Assembly: GCF_003986975.1 (NCBI RefSeq)
Contig: NZ_PIPO01000007.1
Coordinates: forward strand, 1 to 64,000
Length of the DNA stretch: 64,000 bases
Source of the DNA: Aliidiomarina soli
GTDB lineage: Bacteria > Pseudomonadota > Gammaproteobacteria > Enterobacterales > Alteromonadaceae
Direction of reading: 5' to 3'
Numbering within the stretch: position 1 is the stretch's first letter; each line of letters starts with the position of its first letter. A program made the translations under genes and the position numbers. The notes beneath the pieces were generated by a model. That model made no database searches and was not told the origin of the DNA. It saw only the letters and a list, made by a program, of their open reading frames with translations. Of the stretch, positions 14,622-22,250 are shown piece by piece.

Positions 14622-14668
14622 GTATAACAAGTCCAAGCTGGCGTAGCTTGCCGCGCTATGCGTTAAGG
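14622..14668 (+). other. attC site 23 (short, last of the array)
   Basis: Cores GTATAAC (14622-14628) and GTTAAGG (14662-14668); 47 bp with AAGCT/AGCTT inner pairing. No attC follows to the right. Confidence 0.78.
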
Positions 14669-14675
14669 AAAACTC

Positions 14676-15473
14676 GTGGAAATAACTGAAGAAAATCAAC
14701 TGGAAGAGATTTTACGCTTGGCGGCGGGGGAGCCGGCTCATCGGCCGCAGTTTTGTGAAGTCCTGCTGAGTTCGAAGGTATTTGTACTCGGAGCGACCGC
14801 AAAGGCAGATGCTGACGGAGAAGTCTTTTTAGAGGCTGGTAGTAAAATCCAGATCAAACACTGGGAAAAGGCCGATGCGTCACCTGTCATCCCGTTCTTT
14901 TCATCGCTGGAAGTTCTGCAGAAATCGATTGAGCGCGAAGAATCATTCCTGGCTTTGCCGGCCCGTTCTTTATTTGAGATGACCGAGGGGGCCAGACTGG
15001 TTCTCAACCCTATGTCGGAGTATGGCAAGGAGTTTAGTCCCGAAGAAGTTGCTCAGCTGTTATCTATCGGCATTAGTCGGGCGCCGTCTCGAAGGGTGGT
15101 TGAGAAAGAAACCAAGGTGCTACTCGGCCAGCCGTCTAACTATCCCTCTAAAATGGTTGATTCTCTTACCCAGCTTTTAGCGAAGCACAGTAATGTTAAA
15201 AAAGCATACTTAGCGCTCATGCACGATACCTCTGTTGATGAAAGGCCACATCTAATAGTGGGCATTGAAGCAGAAGGTGATATTGAGAAGGTGATGAGAG
15301 AGGCTGGCAACGTGGCGGGTGATACCGCACCTGACGGTGAGCCAGTTGATTTATACCCGGTTAATGAGAATGAGTCGGGGGTGAGCGACTACTTTATCAA
15401 TCAAACCAAACCTTTCTATGAGAGAAAATGGGGCTCCCGACTCCGCTCATGGCTTGGTTCGGGTAGGGCATAA
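14676..15473 (+). CDS. sseB: SseB-like protein
   Basis: The 265-residue protein has the size and two-part layout of SseB (enhanced serine sensitivity protein B). An N-terminal SseB domain (ENQLEEILRLAAGEPAHRPQ and onwards, with PFFSSLEVLQ near residue 72 and NPMSEYGKEF near residue 112) is followed by a C-terminal SseB_C domain (about 145-245). Enterobacterial SseB has been linked to serine sensitivity through a still unclear mechanism. GTG 14676 has AAGGA at 14665-14669, overlapping the last attC core. There is no attC downstream, so this is the first gene past the array end rather than a cassette. Confidence 0.85.
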   Translation: MEITEENQLEEILRLAAGEPAHRPQFCEVLLSSKVFVLGATAKADADGEVFLEAGSKIQIKHWEKADASPVIPFFSSLEVLQKSIEREESFLALPARSLFEMTEGARLVLNPMSEYGKEFSPEEVAQLLSIGISRAPSRRVVEKETKVLLGQPSNYPSKMVDSLTQLLAKHSNVKKAYLALMHDTSVDERPHLIVGIEAEGDIEKVMREAGNVAGDTAPDGEPVDLYPVNENESGVSDYFINQTKPFYERKWGSRLRSWLGSGRA

Positions 15474-15484
15474 CATGGCGCTCC

Positions 15485-15790
15485 ATGAAGCATAAAATTA
15501 TCTGCATCCTAATACTCGCTCTTTTCCTTGGCTCTTGCAGTCAGGCTCCTGCAAGCCAGGAGTATATGCCGCTTGTCCTGGATAACCGGGAGGGCATAGT
15601 TGAAGACCCTGCGTTGCTTACTAAAGAGCATGTAGACCGGGTGGAGCATGTTTTACGGTTTTACGACGTGGAGTTTGATCGGGTGTCGGATACACGGCTG
15701 CTGATTAGTTCGTCTATTGATAAAGACAGCCTTTGGAATTTCACCAAAAAAGCAGAGGACAGCGAATGGCTCGAGAACCATCCGCTGTGA
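15485..15790 (+). CDS. Small lipoprotein of unknown function
   Basis: This 101-residue protein starts with a lipoprotein signal: a basic MKHK, a hydrophobic core IICILILALFL and lipobox GSC (Cys 18). The mature 83 residues are acidic, with a predicted alpha-beta unit (VEHVLRFYDVEFDRV then LLISSSIDKDSLWNFTKK). It starts only 12 bases after sseB and is probably co-transcribed with it. Envelope location follows from the signal; function unknown. Confidence 0.78.
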   Translation: MKHKIICILILALFLGSCSQAPASQEYMPLVLDNREGIVEDPALLTKEHVDRVEHVLRFYDVEFDRVSDTRLLISSSIDKDSLWNFTKKAEDSEWLENHPL

Positions 15791-15841
15791 GTAGGGGCCG
15801 CTATGAGTGGGGGATAACCAACTGCGGCCCGTGTAGTTTCG

Positions 15842-15863
15842 AAAAAAGCTCGGTGAGCCGAGC
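15842..15863 (-). terminator. Hairpin with terminator form on the minus strand
   Basis: GCTCGG-TGAG-CCGAGC (15848-15863) is preceded on the + strand by AAAAAA, so on the minus strand it reads as a stem-loop followed by TTTTTT. No minus-strand gene ends here; the nearest ends at 17496. It could be a relic or could block antisense transcription. Confidence 0.35.
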
Positions 15864-15886
15864 ATTCTAAATCAGGGAGAATAAAA

Positions 15887-16147
15887 ATGAATAAAGCCAG
15901 AAAACAGGCTACTACAAGACGAAACATTGCGATCATATTTTTCGTACTGGCTGCTGGAAACATATTGATGAAAATATTTGGTCTTTCTTCACTCGATACT
16001 TCATCTGCCTCTACATTCAATGGTGCTATCGGCATTAAACTTGGCTACTACGCAGCTCCATTGATTCTGGTGGTTGTTGGCTGGTTTTTTCTTGATTCCA
16101 GCAAGAATAAAGCACTGGAAGCTGAGTCAATTGAAGCCCGTAAATGA
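15887..16147 (+). CDS. Small two-helix membrane protein
   Basis: The 86-residue protein has two membrane helices, about 15-32 (IAIIFFVLAAGNILMKIF) and 52-68 (YYAAPLILVVVGWFFLD), with short charged ends. ATG 15887 is preceded by AGGGAGA at a good distance. No family was recognised. It lies among other small lipoprotein and membrane genes on the same strand. Confidence 0.75.
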   Translation: MNKARKQATTRRNIAIIFFVLAAGNILMKIFGLSSLDTSSASTFNGAIGIKLGYYAAPLILVVVGWFFLDSSKNKALEAESIEARK

Positions 16148-16187
16148 CCTTTAAGAAATCATTTACTATCGGAACACGGAGAAGGCA

Positions 16188-16748
16188 TTGAAATATAAGA
16201 AAATATCGCGAACCTTATGTGTTTTGCTTCAAGTAGTTTTTCTAGCATCCTGTGCCTCAACGGCGGATAAAGATGAGGCGACGACGCCTGAGGATGAGTA
16301 TAGAAACTTACTGACTGCAGCGGCATATATGAGGGTCCTTGAGCTTTTTATAGCCACAGTAGCTCATAGCTGCACGGATCTCCTTGGACAAGACGACGCG
16401 ACAATGGATGGCATAGGTGATGGCTGGAAAAACAGAAATAGAGAATATATAAACGCTGGTAGGAAGTTAATCATGGCGCATGCCTACCTTAACATGCAAC
16501 GAAAACAGGCAAAGTTAGGGGAGGAAAAGGGATTCACTGTAGCGCGCGCGGAGGCTGCGGAGTTTGGTGCTGCGATAGAGAGGGATAGTGCTCGGATGGT
16601 CAATGCCCGTCTTTCCGGGAGTCATAATGACCAGCTAGAAAGCTGCAATAACTTTGCGGATCAAGTTAGCACTGGACGCTATGACATAACTCCCCGGTTA
16701 GACCGTTATCTTCAGTTGCAAAGAATGGTACAGATAACGGAAAGATAA
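16188..16748 (+). CDS. Lipoprotein, paralogue of 22722-23285
   Basis: The 186-residue lipoprotein has signal LCVLLQVVFLASCAS with lipobox ASC (Cys 23). The mature protein is helical and has a conserved SCTDLLGQDDATMDGIGDGW segment and a terminal YDITPRLDRYLQL. The same elements appear in the protein at 22722-23285 (CSDLLGRDDEFTHGI; HYDITPQSEHHL), so the two are paralogues about 6.5 kb apart. Both use a TTG start; here GGAGAAGG precedes TTG 16188. Two conserved cysteines in the mature part could form a disulphide. Function unknown. Confidence 0.8.
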   Translation: MKYKKISRTLCVLLQVVFLASCASTADKDEATTPEDEYRNLLTAAAYMRVLELFIATVAHSCTDLLGQDDATMDGIGDGWKNRNREYINAGRKLIMAHAYLNMQRKQAKLGEEKGFTVARAEAAEFGAAIERDSARMVNARLSGSHNDQLESCNNFADQVSTGRYDITPRLDRYLQLQRMVQITER

Positions 16749-16785
16749 CTACGGTATGTGTTAGCCATTCTTAGGAGTGATACAA

Positions 16786-17427
16786 ATGAATAAAGTAAAA
16801 AGCGTCGTCAAAGGATACAAATCATTTTTACTCGTTATTTTCCTGATGCTGTTTTTCCGCACGGCCTATGCAGACTGGTCGCATGTTCCCACCAGTTCTA
16901 TGGAGCCGACGATTCTTCCCGGGGATGTCATCTGGATTGATAAGACCAGCTTTGGTCCATCGCTCCCTTATTTTAATAAGCGGCTTTTTACATGGGACCA
17001 GCCTGAGCGTGGCGACATTATTACTTTCATTCCGCCGCATGAAGATGTGCTCTATGTGAAACGGGTCATGGGTGTACCCGGCGATAGTCTCTACATAGAA
17101 GACAATACCATCTATATAAATAATCATCGCCTGGAGCAGTCCGTGACCCATTCGACGGATGATATTATTCTCGGCACCGAGACTCTTTTTGAAGCCGAGC
17201 ATGCTTTTAAAGTAATTAAGGGCAGAAGCTTTCCGCCCTCAGGAAGACGCGTTGTTGTTCCTGACGGGAAGTTGTTCGTGATGGGCGACTACAGGAACAA
17301 CAGTGTGGATTCACGCGCTTGGGGATTCGTTGATGAAAATCGTGTGATGGGTAAAGTGTCTTCAGTTGCTGTTTCATTTTCAGGTGAAAGAGAGCGACTT
17401 GCAAGACTCGCCATTCCTATTCAGTAA
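16786..17427 (+). CDS. Signal peptidase I (S26 family)
   Basis: The 213-residue protein has one N-terminal membrane segment (about 13-28) and a periplasmic catalytic domain. The Ser of SSMEPT (residue 38) and the Lys of YVKRVMGVPGD (residue 92) form the Ser/Lys dyad of type I signal peptidases. Downstream MGDYRNNSVDSRAWGFV is the conserved box E. At 213 residues with a single anchor it is shorter than LepB of Escherichia coli (324 residues, two anchors), so it may be a second, specialised enzyme; the main lepB would be elsewhere. ATG 16786 follows AGGAG at 16773-16777. Confidence 0.87.
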   Translation: MNKVKSVVKGYKSFLLVIFLMLFFRTAYADWSHVPTSSMEPTILPGDVIWIDKTSFGPSLPYFNKRLFTWDQPERGDIITFIPPHEDVLYVKRVMGVPGDSLYIEDNTIYINNHRLEQSVTHSTDDIILGTETLFEAEHAFKVIKGRSFPPSGRRVVVPDGKLFVMGDYRNNSVDSRAWGFVDENRVMGKVSSVAVSFSGERERLARLAIPIQ

Positions 17428-17495
17428 GCTTCTAGCTGCGGCGTGAAAATGCAGGGTCTCGTATATTGCTACCATCGTTGGGAATATAGATCGGC

Positions 17496-18119
17496 TTAAA
17501 TCACGTTATGGACCAGCCCAAGTTTGACCGCCTCGCGGCAATTGATATACCAGTTTTCGTGAGCCCGCTTGCAAACTGTGTCGAAATCCACCTTTGAGTT
17601 TTTGATGATCTCCTTGAAACCTTGTTGCTCAATAATAACCGAGTGTTCGATTTCGTGAAGTGTGGCCTTAAGCACTGCGACGCAGCTACGCAGAGGGCCG
17701 TCGAGGGGGATGGTTTTGTGCATCTGGCGGTCGTGGATCATTAGCCATGTCTCTTCGGTCAGGAAACGACAATCGACTGGGAAAGCTGCCATGAACGTGG
17801 CGCCGGCCGAATAAACCGCGACCTTACCGAGGAAGATTATCTCGCGTCCGTCTTGTTCCCGCAGTAAACGGACATCGTCGCCCATCAGTCGCGCTACCTC
17901 GGGATCACCACCGAGTGTGGTGATGGAAATAACGATGGGCCCCGCGGGGCAGGTTTCCAGCTGCTGACGGAAGCTGCTATACATCTCCTGATCAACAGAG
18001 CCCGACAGACGTATATGCGGATTGGCAAGCAAAGCAAGACAGTCAGTTTCAGGCATCAGGGGCTCCAGGGCGTTTAAAAAACAATCAATTGTTTCCTGAG
18101 TATAGGAAAGAGACACCAT
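17496..18119 (-). CDS. Orphan ClpP-like serine protease
   Basis: The roughly 207-residue protein has the ClpP/crotonase fold order: ISITTLGGDPEVARLMGD (strand and glycine loop), VAVYSAGATFMAAF with a Ser at residue 104 where ClpP has its nucleophile, WLMIHDRQ with a His at 129 where ClpP has MIHQP, and the closing REAVKLGLVHNVI. The catalytic Asp is not evident. It is not next to clpX or clpA and differs in many core positions, so it is a distant member. GTG 18128 is an alternative start; ATG 18119 is preferred. It is the only minus-strand gene between the array and 32 kb. Confidence 0.75.
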   Translation of the reverse strand: MVSLSYTQETIDCFLNALEPLMPETDCLALLANPHIRLSGSVDQEMYSSFRQQLETCPAGPIVISITTLGGDPEVARLMGDDVRLLREQDGREIIFLGKVAVYSAGATFMAAFPVDCRFLTEETWLMIHDRQMHKTIPLDGPLRSCVAVLKATLHEIEHSVIIEQQGFKEIIKNSKVDFDTVCKRAHENWYINCREAVKLGLVHNVI

Positions 18120-18181
18120 GTATTCCACAGCTGGTTAGTGAAGGTTCACTAACAAATGTCCAATACACTCATGGAGAAGCT

Positions 18182-18634
18182 ATGCATTCTACTAACAAAT
18201 ATCTGATGGCAGCAGCGGTGTTCTGCGCTCTGGCGGCGCTGGGCCATCTGGGTTGCATTCTATTTGGTGGCGATTGGTATCGGTTTTTCGGTGCTGGTGA
18301 GCAGATGGCACGGATGTCCGAAGAGGGGCATTGGTACCCAGCTGCTGTGACCTCGGTCATTGTGATCGTACTCGCGCTCTGGTCGTTTTATGCTTTATCT
18401 GGCGCAGGTGTCATCCGGCGATTACCGTTGTTACGGACCGCCCTGTGCATCATTGCGTGCATCTTTCTGTTTCGCGGTGTCTCGTTCGTCGCACTGATGC
18501 CGATGTTTCCGGAAAACAGCCTGACGTTCTGGGTGTTGAGTTCAGCACTATGTTTAACCATTGGCATTTGCTTTGCTGTAGGCACTTACCAGGAGTGGCC
18601 GAAGCTAAGCTGTAAAAATGCCAGACAGGATTAG
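18182..18634 (+). CDS. Four-helix membrane protein of unknown function
   Basis: The 150-residue protein has four membrane helices (about 6-27, 47-66, 77-96 and 108-130), with a GDWYRFFGAGEQMARM loop between the first two. This layout recalls small uncharacterised membrane proteins found in many proteobacteria. ATG 18182 is used because GGAG lies at 18173-18176; the open frame extends further upstream into the divergent gene's promoter region. No family assigned. Confidence 0.78.
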   Translation: MHSTNKYLMAAAVFCALAALGHLGCILFGGDWYRFFGAGEQMARMSEEGHWYPAAVTSVIVIVLALWSFYALSGAGVIRRLPLLRTALCIIACIFLFRGVSFVALMPMFPENSLTFWVLSSALCLTIGICFAVGTYQEWPKLSCKNARQD

Positions 18635-18684
18635 AAATCCAAATCCTATTCGCGTCAATCAGTGCGATCTTTAACTGGAATAAT

Positions 18685-18993
18685 ATGAAAAAGCTTAAAA
18701 CCCACACCATCGCACTTTACGCTGGCATTATCGCACTAGTCGTCGGTTTAGCAGCCTTTACTCTCAGCTGGAATTTGTGGGATACATGGGGCGGGCCGAT
18801 GCCGGGCGTTCAGATATTGTTGTTTCCCGGTAATTTGACCCTCGTGTGGGTCTGGCATCCATTGTTTACCGAAGAAATTAACTTCTGGCCTAAGCTAGCG
18901 ATGCTGATGCTTGGGCAGTTTTCTGTGGTGGCATCCGTAGTTGCGCTGTTGACCTGTATCCTGAGGAAAATAAAGTTTCATGAAAGACACTAA
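18685..18993 (+). CDS. Small membrane protein of unknown function
   Basis: The 102-residue protein has membrane helices at about 9-28 and 70-94, separated by an aromatic loop (WNLWDTWGGPMPGVQ) that may dip into the membrane. It overlaps the next gene by 14 bases (18980-18993), so the two are translated as a coupled pair. No family recognised. Confidence 0.78.
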   Translation: MKKLKTHTIALYAGIIALVVGLAAFTLSWNLWDTWGGPMPGVQILLFPGNLTLVWVWHPLFTEEINFWPKLAMLMLGQFSVVASVVALLTCILRKIKFHERH

Positions 18994-19207
18994 TCCACTA
19001 AAAATAATTGCCATATTCGCCGGGGTTGTTGAAGCACTGGCGCTTATCGCCTTAGTGGCGTTACCGCCGGAGATTCAGTCGATTTTTGTTTGGTTTGTCA
19101 TGGCCTTTCCAGTAGCCATTCTCATATTGTTTGTTCACATGCTGTACTCTAAAAAGCTCGCTCAGATAACAGCGAGTAGCCCACAACTTCATAATAAGGA
19201 TTGTTAA
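18980..19207 (+). CDS. Small two-helix membrane protein
   Basis: The 75-residue protein has two membrane helices (about 8-26 and 32-53) and a short cytoplasmic or periplasmic tail. ATG 18980 lies inside the previous gene, and its stop is immediately followed by the ATG at 19208, so 18685, 18980 and 19208 look like one operon. No function known. Confidence 0.75.
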   Translation: MKDTNPLKIIAIFAGVVEALALIALVALPPEIQSIFVWFVMAFPVAILILFVHMLYSKKLAQITASSPQLHNKDC

Positions 19208-19744
19208 ATGAATACAGTTATATTGGTAATTATTGCAGCACTGACACTTACCGCCAACAGTGCAGTTGCCCAGGATAACGTTGAACTCCAGCAGATGTTC
19301 GATGCGGATCAGGAAGCGCGGCGCAGCCAGGATCTGGATTGGGACGAGGTGAGCAGGCAAGACGCTGAGCGCAGAGAAGCGGTGTTGTCGCTTCTTGCTG
19401 AAGGTGAAATTAAGACCGGTCTGGATTATTTCAACGCCGCGTTGATTTTTCAGCACGGCGAAACGGTAGACGATATCCGTCTGGCGCATTCATTCGCCAC
19501 TATCTCTGCTACCTTAGGCTATTCACGCGCGACCTGGTTAAAGGCTGCGTCCTGGGATCGCCTGATGATGTATTTCGAGCAACCGCAATGGTATGGCACG
19601 CAGTTCACCGTCGATGACTCGGGTGATTGGTATCTGTATGACGTTGAGCCCGACGTTGTTACTGACGAGCAGCGTGCCGAATGGTCTGTGCCTGCATTGG
19701 AAGAATCAAGAGCCAGAGCAGAGGCCAGGAATGAAAGCCGCTAG
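19208..19744 (+). CDS. Secreted protein resembling DUF6624
   Basis: The 178-residue protein has a cleavable signal (MNTVILVIIAALTLTANSAVA, cut after AVA) and a mature part that resembles DUF6624 proteins: ELQQMFDADQEARRSQ at the start, a DWDEVSRQDAERR helix and NAALIFQHG followed by WLKAASWDR. The family is uncharacterised and the call is by eye. It starts directly after the stop of the preceding gene (no spacer) and ends the small operon that begins at 18685. Confidence 0.72.
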   Translation: MNTVILVIIAALTLTANSAVAQDNVELQQMFDADQEARRSQDLDWDEVSRQDAERREAVLSLLAEGEIKTGLDYFNAALIFQHGETVDDIRLAHSFATISATLGYSRATWLKAASWDRLMMYFEQPQWYGTQFTVDDSGDWYLYDVEPDVVTDEQRAEWSVPALEESRARAEARNESR

Positions 19745-20040
19745 GATGGCTTTGCGAGTTATTTAAAAAGGAATCATAACGGATGTACGTCCCAAGGCAT
19801 TTTGCGGCTCCCTCGTGGTATCCAACCAAGGCTGAGACGGGCAGAGTTGTACCGACCTGGAATTACCTGGCTGTGCGCATGCCGAAGGTAAGGCAATGGT
19901 GATTGAGAACTCTGTTTGGCTGCAACAGCAGCTGCGCTGCCCGATACCGGACTGTCATCTATCTGACATATTCTTCAGCTAGCATTCGCCCTGCTATTTA
20001 CTCAGGCTTATTTAAAAAACTAACAATAGGGCTCGGCTAT
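19745..20040. other. Non-coding stretch of about 300 bases
   Basis: No convincing gene, tRNA or repeat was seen. The sequence contains a small CTGCAACAGCAGCTGC hairpin near 19920. The open frame of the next gene enters it from 19903, but that part lacks a signal peptide and is probably untranslated leader. Confidence 0.4.
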
Positions 20041-20928
20041 ATGTCTTTGATTCGAATTCTTACTGCTATTTCCCTTATCGGGACCATTACTTTAACAAGT
20101 GGCTGTGCTGACAGCGCTGAGGCTGATACCGCTGATAATAACGTGGTACTGAGTTTCGCGGTGTTGGGGGATGCCGAACCCAAGCCAGAGGCGGAGTTCC
20201 CTGGCGTGTCAGCTGCAGTTGATGAAGTTAATCGATTAAATGAGCAGCGCAATTTCGATTTTGTTGCTGGCGTGGGTGACATTGCCCATAAAGGCACGAC
20301 CATTCAATATGAGAATGTGACGCCGGTCCTGCAACGCCTGACACTTCCGTTTTACCCGATTATGGGTAACGAAGAGCACGGTGAGAGTGTAGAGCGTTAC
20401 ATGCGTTACGCTAACCTGTGGAATGAGGGCAAGGTTACTATTGAACAGCCAAGCTACGTACTTGAGCATGATTCTGTCGCTTTGGTATTCGCCTCGCCTG
20501 ACTTCGGCCGCGATTTTGGTGACGAAGGTATTGCCTGGATGCATGAGCAGATTACCAACCTGGCGCCGAAGCCAGTTCTTCTCATTGTTCATGGTGCGCA
20601 AACGGGCGTCTATCCAGAGAATGCGGACAAAGGCATTACCCATGAAGGGTTCGCAGATATCGTTGCCCAGCCGAACTTAGCTGCGGTGATTTCGGGTGAT
20701 CTGCATATGGACATGGAGCGGGTTGAGCATTCAAAACGCATCGACCATGTACACTACCTGCATATTCCGGCGCTAGAGCGGACCAAAATACCTGACGAAA
20801 CGCGGCACACGCCGATGTATCGGGTGTTCAGCATTTTCGATAATGATGAAGTTCTGGTAGAGACGTTCCAGGTTGACGTGGAAGGACCACTGGAGCGACA
20901 CGAATACCGTTTCGAGCTTCCTCGCTAG
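20041..20928 (+). CDS. Metallophosphoesterase lipoprotein
   Basis: The 295-residue lipoprotein has signal ILTAISLIGTITLTSGC with Cys 22. The mature part carries calcineurin-like metallophosphoesterase signatures in order: VLGDAEPK near residue 43, GVGDIAHKG near residue 81, GNEEHGE near residue 110 (a variant of GNHE), VHGAQ, and SGDLHMD near residue 225 (a variant of GHxH). The variant second and last motifs leave the metal chemistry uncertain. Nothing in the sequence names the substrate. ATG 20041 is chosen because it places the lipoprotein signal at residue 1. A terminator hairpin follows. Confidence 0.82.
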   Translation: MSLIRILTAISLIGTITLTSGCADSAEADTADNNVVLSFAVLGDAEPKPEAEFPGVSAAVDEVNRLNEQRNFDFVAGVGDIAHKGTTIQYENVTPVLQRLTLPFYPIMGNEEHGESVERYMRYANLWNEGKVTIEQPSYVLEHDSVALVFASPDFGRDFGDEGIAWMHEQITNLAPKPVLLIVHGAQTGVYPENADKGITHEGFADIVAQPNLAAVISGDLHMDMERVEHSKRIDHVHYLHIPALERTKIPDETRHTPMYRVFSIFDNDEVLVETFQVDVEGPLERHEYRFELPR

Positions 20929-20939
20929 CGGCAAGTTCT

Positions 20940-20975
20940 AAAGCCTGCTGACTAAGTTGTTAGCAGGCTTTGTTT
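20940..20975 (+). terminator. Rho-independent terminator after 20041-20928
   Basis: AAAGCCTGCT (20940-20949) pairs perfectly with AGCAGGCTTT (20962-20971), followed by a short T-rich tail (TGTTT). Confidence 0.8.
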
Positions 20976-21106
20976 ATCTCACTTTCCTCACTTCCCTCTT
21001 TCCATTCTTGAAATCCCACTGCATACATTCCCTGAAATCTTGCCCCGGCTCAAATATCCTGGTTATATTTACGATTGATTAATAATCATACAGTCGGAGG
21101 TTTGCC

Positions 21107-22219
21107 ATGAATATCTATTATCGCCTTTGGCCATTGGGGCTGGCGTTTCTTAGCTCGATGACGTTTGCGGACTGTGGCCCTGAGCCGGAGGGGTTTGAGT
21201 CGTGGCCGGATGACGAGGCGGTCCCGGTGGAGTCAATTCCGCGAAAGCACTGGTTCAGGTCGGCGCAAGGGTGGGTGGTAGCGCCAAGTCAGTGTCAGGC
21301 AGTGGAGGCGGCGAGGGAACGAGAAGCGGCTTTTGAAGCCTTTACTCACTACTTTGCAAGGACGCCTTTGGACGGTGCCATCGTCGATGTTCAACATGCA
21401 CCAGCGCTCGCCTCGATTCGTGCAGCCGGTTCTGCATGGGCTTTACCCTGGCGGTTTGCTGACGACACTGCTAGTGACAATTCGACCGACCCTCGTACGC
21501 AGGCGATTCGCGAGCAGATCGAGGCCCAGTTATCCAGCGCTGGGAGAACACCAGATCCAGAGCAAGTTGAAAGGCTGGTTGAGAGGGCGCTGGCGCAACA
21601 TCCTCCAGCTGCGGCATCACCAGCCACCACACTTGAGCCCACGGCGTTACGGCATGAAGTAGCGCACAAGTTATTTATAGAAGGCGTCTGGCCATCGACC
21701 CGGCCAGGCGGAACACAGTATGGCGGCGATGCGCCTGACTGGCTTGACGAGGCAGCTGCAATTGCGGCTGAATCTAATGAAATGACGGCAGGGCGACGTA
21801 CGGAATTTCGGCAGTTGGCGCGAGAAGGGAAACTGGTGTCGCTGGGTTCTTACCTGTCGATGACTCACCCGGTATTCAACAATAGTGACCTGCGTGAGTT
21901 GATGCGAGAAGCGCGGGAAAGAGCGACTGAGGAAGGCGCGGCAGTGCTGTCGGCGTCGGTGAGTGCAGAGCAAATTGCTGAAGGACGAATCTTTTACGCG
22001 CAAACTCGTGGCTGGTTGGACTATTTGCTGCAACAGACTGGAAACCCTCAAATTCTTGGAGACATGGCCGATACCATGAGGAACGGGCAGTCATTCGATG
22101 AATGGCTGGCTCAAGCTGGCTCGGACGCCGGACTTCCTGGCTCGATGGAAGCACTGGAGGCTGCATTTGAAGCCTGGGCATCAATGCCCGACTCCCTGCC
22201 ACTAACTAAAAACCAATAG
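21107..22219 (+). CDS. Secreted HExxH metallopeptidase candidate
   Basis: The 370-residue protein has a signal peptide (MNIYYRLWPLGLAFLSSMTFA) followed by a Cys. The core has LRHEVAHKLFIEGVW near residue 186, an HExxH zinc motif, and 35 residues later DWLDEAAAIAAES, the position where gluzincins carry the third zinc ligand (Glu of WLDE). This arrangement is typical of M1-like or related zinc peptidases, but no family was fixed. ATG 21107 follows TCGGAGG at a good distance. It would act in the periplasm or outside the cell. Confidence 0.7.
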   Translation: MNIYYRLWPLGLAFLSSMTFADCGPEPEGFESWPDDEAVPVESIPRKHWFRSAQGWVVAPSQCQAVEAAREREAAFEAFTHYFARTPLDGAIVDVQHAPALASIRAAGSAWALPWRFADDTASDNSTDPRTQAIREQIEAQLSSAGRTPDPEQVERLVERALAQHPPAAASPATTLEPTALRHEVAHKLFIEGVWPSTRPGGTQYGGDAPDWLDEAAAIAAESNEMTAGRRTEFRQLAREGKLVSLGSYLSMTHPVFNNSDLRELMREARERATEEGAAVLSASVSAEQIAEGRIFYAQTRGWLDYLLQQTGNPQILGDMADTMRNGQSFDEWLAQAGSDAGLPGSMEALEAAFEAWASMPDSLPLTKNQ

Positions 22220-22250
22220 ATAGCCATTGTGTACCGCGAAAGGGAAGAGT

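Larger units (their letters stand above)
128..14668 (+). mobile_element. Integron gene-cassette array, 23 cassettes visible
   Basis: From the IS end to 14668, short + strand genes alternate strictly with attC-like sites. Each site begins with an RYYYAAC-like core at or next to the stop codon (for example GCCTAAC) and ends with GTTRRRY (GTTAGGC, GTTATGT) just before the next gene. Between the cores the halves are inverted repeats. Twenty-three such sites are listed separately. Most genes lack an obvious promoter of their own. The number of cassettes and the similarity of the sites suggest a sedentary chromosomal integron, but the integrase and attI are not in the window and an integrase-less cluster cannot be excluded. 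The GTTACAT at 137-143 may be the leftover core of the attC preceding cassette 1, cut by the IS. Confidence 0.93.

Noticed and set aside
1-14668. CRISPR array, suggested by the regular short repeats.
   Set aside because: The repeats are 47-128 bp with internal inverted symmetry and are separated by genes of variable length, not short spacers. They fit attC sites.
15466-15490. GCATAAC at the end of sseB, like an attC core, which would make sseB a 24th cassette.
   Set aside because: No GTTRRRY core or inverted arms follow before the next gene starts 12 bases later, so it is a chance match.
19745-20040. A longer N-terminus for the metallophosphoesterase, from 19903.
   Set aside because: The extra 46 codons precede a good lipoprotein signal that should be at the N-terminus.
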